DNA from: CAIKMD01 sp035605975
GTDB lineage: Bacteria; Pseudomonadota; Alphaproteobacteria; ATCC43930; CGMCC-115725
NCBI GenBank assembly: GCA_035605975.1
Contig: DATNGG010000007.1
Coordinates: 1-9,070 of the forward strand
Reading direction: 5' to 3'
DNA: 9,070 nucleotides
In this document: piece by piece, positions 6,777 through 9,070 of the stretch
Layout of the letters: the number at the start of each line of letters is the position of its first letter
Position numbering within the stretch: the stretch's first letter is position 1
The notes under the pieces: generated by a model
Told to the model about the DNA's origin: nothing
What the model saw: the letters and a program-made list of their open reading frames with translations, nothing else
The model's database searches: none
Translations under genes and position numbers: made by a program

Positions 6777-6813
6777 CCGGCCCCCGGATCGGGGCCGGTG
6801 CGATCAGCCTTTT
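6772..6813 (+). terminator. Hairpin plus CTTTT: terminator after cysS or attenuator before cimA
   Basis: CCGGCCCC (6777-6784) pairs with GGGGCCGG (6791-6798) around the loop CGGATC, and A6776/T6799 can extend the stem. A lower stem GCTG/CAGC (6772-6775 with 6805-6808) can form, leaving a short bulge on the right. CTTTT follows at once (6809-6813). This is a reasonable intrinsic terminator on the plus strand only. It lies 63 bases past the cysS stop. It also lies downstream of the candidate promoter at 6705-6734, so any transcript from that promoter into cimA must read through it. I found no convincing alternative antiterminator pairing by eye. Confidence 0.55.
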
Positions 6814-6841
6814 GCCGTCCTCATCACCGGAGTCCCGCGCC

Positions 6842-6919
6842 ATGAACGCCCCGTTTCTTGCCGACAATCCCGACCAGCCCTTGCCATCGCGCTTTGCCGA
6901 TCGCGCGAGGGCGCGATGA
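6842..6919 (+). CDS. Small 25-codon ORF translationally coupled to cimA, unknown function
   Basis: ATG at 6842 is preceded by GGAG (6829-6832) at a workable 9-base spacing. The frame runs 25 codons, starting MNAPFLADNPDQPLP and ending in Arg/Ala-rich residues. Its TGA (6917-6919) overlaps the cimA ATG (6916-6918) as ATGA, the classic layout for translational coupling. The peptide has four prolines and a basic C-terminus, with no membrane segment and no motif I recognise. It has no runs of Ile, Leu or Val codons, so it is not an obvious attenuator peptide. It could be a coupling ORF that loads ribosomes onto cimA, a small protein, or a chance frame. Confidence 0.4.
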   Translation: MNAPFLADNPDQPLPSRFADRARAR

Positions 6920-8508
6920 GCGGCGAGCGCATCTATCTTTATGACACGACCTTGCGCGACGGCGCGCAGACCCAGGGCGTCGATTTCGGCGTCCCCGACA
7001 AGCTCGCGATTGCGCGCGAGCTTGACCTCTTGGGCATCGACTATGTCGAAGGCGGATGGCCCGGCGCCAACCCAACGGACGACGCGTTTTTTGCGAAGCT
7101 CCCGAAGCTCAACCACGCCCGCATAACCGCCTTCGGCATGACGCGGCGCGCGGGGCGCAGCGCCGCCAATGATCCGGGCCTTGCCGCGCTGTTGGGAAGC
7201 AGCGCGCGGGTCGCCTGCATCGTCGGCAAGACCTGGGATTTTCATGCCAAGGTCGCGCTCGGCGTGAGCCTCGATGAAAACCTCGCCATGATCTCGGATT
7301 CGGTGAAGCTCGCCGCTGAGAAGCTCGACGAGGTGGTGTTCGACGCCGAGCATTTCTTCGACGGCTACAAGGCAAATCCCGATTTCGCGCGGGCCTGCAT
7401 CAAGGTCGCGCTCGCATCGGGCGCGCGCTGGATCGTTCTTTGCGACACCAATGGCGGCACCTTGCCGCACGAGGTCGAGCGCATCGTCGGCGAAGCCGCA
7501 ACGATCGTGCCGGGCGAGCGGCTTGGCATTCACGCACATAACGACACGGAGAATGCAGTGGCGAATTCGCTAGCCGCGGTTCGCGCCGGCGCCCGTCAGG
7601 TGCAGGGCACTTTGAATGGGCTCGGCGAGCGTTGCGGCAACGCCAATCTCGTCACGCTGATCCCGACGCTGATGGCGAAGATGGGCTTTGCGACAGGGGT
7701 GAGCGAAGAGGGGATGACCCGCTTGACGCATGTCTCGCGTTTCCTCGACGAGCGTCTCAACCGCGCGCCTGACCGGCACGCGGCCTATGTCGGCGAAAGC
7801 GCCTTCGCGCATAAGGGCGGGCTGCATGTTTCGGCGGTCGAGAAGGATCCGCGCTCTTACGAGCATATCGAGCCGGAGCGCGTCGGCAATGCGCGGCGTA
7901 TTCTCGTCTCCGATCAGGCTGGGCGCTCCAACATTCTGGCGCGGCTGCGCGAGATCGGCGTCGAGATCGACGCCAAGCATCCGAAGCTCGACGCGCTCTT
8001 GGACGAGGTGAAGGCGCGCGAATTCGAGGGCTATGCCTATGACGGCGCCGAGGCGAGCTTCGAGCTTCTGGCGCAGCGCATGCTCGGCTCGGTGCCGGAG
8101 TATTTTCGCGTCGAGCGCTTCCGCATCATGGATGAGCGGCGCTGGAACGCGAAGGGCGAGCTCGTCACCGTCTCGGAGGCAACCGTTTCGGGGCATGTCG
8201 ACGGCGCGAGCTTCTTGGAGGTTGCGGAAAGCCATGACGGGCCGGTCGATGCGCTCGACACCGCTTTGCGCAAGGCGCTGATAGCGTCCTATCCCGAACT
8301 CGGCAATATTCACCTGACCGACTACAAGGTGCGCATCCTGACGCCGCAGGCCGGGACGCGCGCGGTGACCCGGGTGATGATCGAAAGCGCGGAGAACGGC
8401 ACCACCTGGTCGACGGTCGGCGTTTCCTCCGACATCATCAACGCCTCTTTCAATGCGCTGCATGACAGCCTGACCTTCAAGCTCTGGCGCGCGAGCCGGC
8501 GCTCCTAG
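6916..8508 (+). CDS. cimA: Citramalate synthase (CimA-type, 2-isopropylmalate synthase superfamily)
   Basis: This 530-residue cytoplasmic enzyme should condense pyruvate with acetyl-CoA to (R)-citramalate, the first step of the threonine-independent route to 2-oxobutyrate and isoleucine. The N-terminal TIM barrel (about 5-275) carries DTTLRDGAQTQG (10-21) with R14, metal ligand D15 and Q18. The HAHND motif (206-210) supplies two metal-binding histidines, and GLGERCGNANL (235-245) supplies N242. A linker and a C-terminal regulatory domain of the LeuA-dimer type (about 380-525) follow, suggesting feedback control, normally by isoleucine in CimA. GVDFG after the first motif and EGGWPGANPTD (45-55) fit the long CimA/homocitrate-like subgroup rather than LeuA. 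The ATG at 6916 has GAGG (6907-6910) 5 bases upstream and overlaps the preceding 25-codon ORF as ATGA. The methyltransferase gene begins 2 bases after the stop. 2-Isopropylmalate synthase or another condensing enzyme is a less likely alternative. Confidence 0.9.
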   Translation: MSGERIYLYDTTLRDGAQTQGVDFGVPDKLAIARELDLLGIDYVEGGWPGANPTDDAFFAKLPKLNHARITAFGMTRRAGRSAANDPGLAALLGSSARVACIVGKTWDFHAKVALGVSLDENLAMISDSVKLAAEKLDEVVFDAEHFFDGYKANPDFARACIKVALASGARWIVLCDTNGGTLPHEVERIVGEAATIVPGERLGIHAHNDTENAVANSLAAVRAGARQVQGTLNGLGERCGNANLVTLIPTLMAKMGFATGVSEEGMTRLTHVSRFLDERLNRAPDRHAAYVGESAFAHKGGLHVSAVEKDPRSYEHIEPERVGNARRILVSDQAGRSNILARLREIGVEIDAKHPKLDALLDEVKAREFEGYAYDGAEASFELLAQRMLGSVPEYFRVERFRIMDERRWNAKGELVTVSEATVSGHVDGASFLEVAESHDGPVDALDTALRKALIASYPELGNIHLTDYKVRILTPQAGTRAVTRVMIESAENGTTWSTVGVSSDIINASFNALHDSLTFKLWRASRRS

Positions 8509-8510
8509 CC

Positions 8511-9070
8511 ATGGCCGGGACCGATCACCGCCGCCGCGCGCTGAAGGGCGGGCCTTCGATCATTCTCGTCGAGCCGCAGCTCGGCGAGAATATCGGCACC
8601 GCCGCGCGCGCCATGTTCAATTGCGGCTTGACCGAACTCCGCCTGGTCAAGCCGCGCGACGGCTGGCCGAGCAAGAAAGCGCAAGCCGCGGCGAGCGGTG
8701 CCGATGTCGTGCTCGAGAAGGCGCAGCTCTTCGATACGGTCGAAGCGGCGATCGCCGATCTGCGTCACGTCTATGCGTCGACGGCGCGTGACCGCTACAT
8801 GGTGAAGCGCATCCTGACGCCGCAAAAAGCCGCCGGCGAGATGCGCGCCTATCTGGGCGCCGGCGAGGCTTGCGGGATTCTTTTCGGGCCTGAGCGCACC
8901 GGGCTCCTCAACGAGCATATCGCCTTGGCCGACACGGTCTTGACCGTGCCGCTCAACCCCGCTTTCTCCTCGCTCAACCTGGCGCAAGCCGTACTGCTGA
9001 TCGGCTATCAATGGTTCTCATCGGGCGATGAGACGCCGGAGGAGCAGATGGCGCTCGGCCATTCGCAGCC
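8511..9070 (+). CDS. trmJ: SPOUT-family tRNA/rRNA 2'-O-methyltransferase, TrmJ-like (3' end outside window)
   Basis: The frame opens at ATG 8511, two bases after the cimA stop, and is still open at the window end, giving 186 codons. It reads as a TrmH/SpoU-type knotted methyltransferase closest to TrmJ, which methylates the ribose of residue 32 in tRNA using S-adenosylmethionine. Motif 1 is EPQLGENIGTAARAMFNCGL (21-40), with R33 matching the conserved E. coli TrmJ R23. The SAM-binding knot motifs are ILFGPERTGL (123-132) and VPLNPAFSSLNLAQAV (146-161). The C-terminal extension typical of TrmJ is cut off by the window. There is no strong Shine-Dalgarno, and the tight spacing suggests coupling to cimA translation. 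The exact target (tRNA position 32 or another site) cannot be fixed from the sequence. Confidence 0.9.
   Translation, partial: MAGTDHRRRALKGGPSIILVEPQLGENIGTAARAMFNCGLTELRLVKPRDGWPSKKAQAAASGADVVLEKAQLFDTVEAAIADLRHVYASTARDRYMVKRILTPQKAAGEMRAYLGAGEACGILFGPERTGLLNEHIALADTVLTVPLNPAFSSLNLAQAVLLIGYQWFSSGDETPEEQMALGHSQ

Noticed and set aside
6769..7539. Minus-strand frame of about 256 codons opposite the start of cimA
   Set aside because: No recognisable domain. The plus strand carries the catalytic motifs of citramalate synthase.
7570..8463. Minus-strand frame of about 297 codons opposite the cimA C-terminal half
   Set aside because: A compositional shadow with Arg, Leu and Ala richness and no motifs.
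8505..9011. Minus-strand frame of about 168 codons at the right end
   Set aside because: It is antisense to the TrmJ-like gene, which has clear SAM-binding knot motifs on the plus strand.

Overview
The window is GC-rich bacterial chromosome, densely coded, with strong G/C preference at third codon positions. The protein character and the order cysS - citramalate synthase - TrmJ-type methyltransferase suggest an alphaproteobacterium, perhaps Hyphomicrobiales- or Rhodospirillales-like. That assignment is inference; no rRNA or other taxonomic marker is present. I see no tRNA or rRNA gene, insertion sequence, phage gene or CRISPR array.

Left end (1-671): the 3' end of a glutaminyl-tRNA synthetase gene (+) converges on a sensor kinase gene (-). 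The two stop codons lie 13 bases apart inside nested inverted repeats that could act as a bidirectional terminator.

Left-centre (662-5199, minus strand): three genes read in the order TauD-type Fe(II)/2-oxoglutarate dioxygenase, NitT/TauT-type periplasmic substrate-binding protein, then a membrane sensor histidine kinase with a periplasmic sensor domain and two PAS domains. Together they look like a small accessory module for taking up, oxidising and possibly sensing a sulfonate-like or other organic compound. The transporter permease and ATPase are absent, and no response regulator adjoins the kinase. The dioxygenase keeps the iron and 2-oxoglutarate ligands of TauD, but two taurine-pocket positions appear changed, so its substrate may not be taurine.

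Right half (5341-9070, plus strand): cysS, a citramalate synthase gene (cimA-like) and a partial trmJ-like RNA methyltransferase gene. cysS is divergent from the dioxygenase gene across 141 bases. Between cysS and cimA lie 207 bases with an unusual layout: a sigma70-like promoter whose -35 box overlaps the cysS stop codon, an 11-codon ORF beginning at the predicted transcription start, a GC-rich hairpin followed by CTTTT, and a 25-codon ORF with a Shine-Dalgarno sequence whose stop overlaps the cimA start as ATGA. This resembles an attenuated biosynthetic leader plus a translational coupler, and is the most interesting non-coding segment here. cimA and the methyltransferase gene are 2 bases apart and probably cotranscribed.

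Most of the window is ordinary housekeeping sequence. The features that merit follow-up are the cimA leader and the orphan dioxygenase/binding-protein/kinase module.
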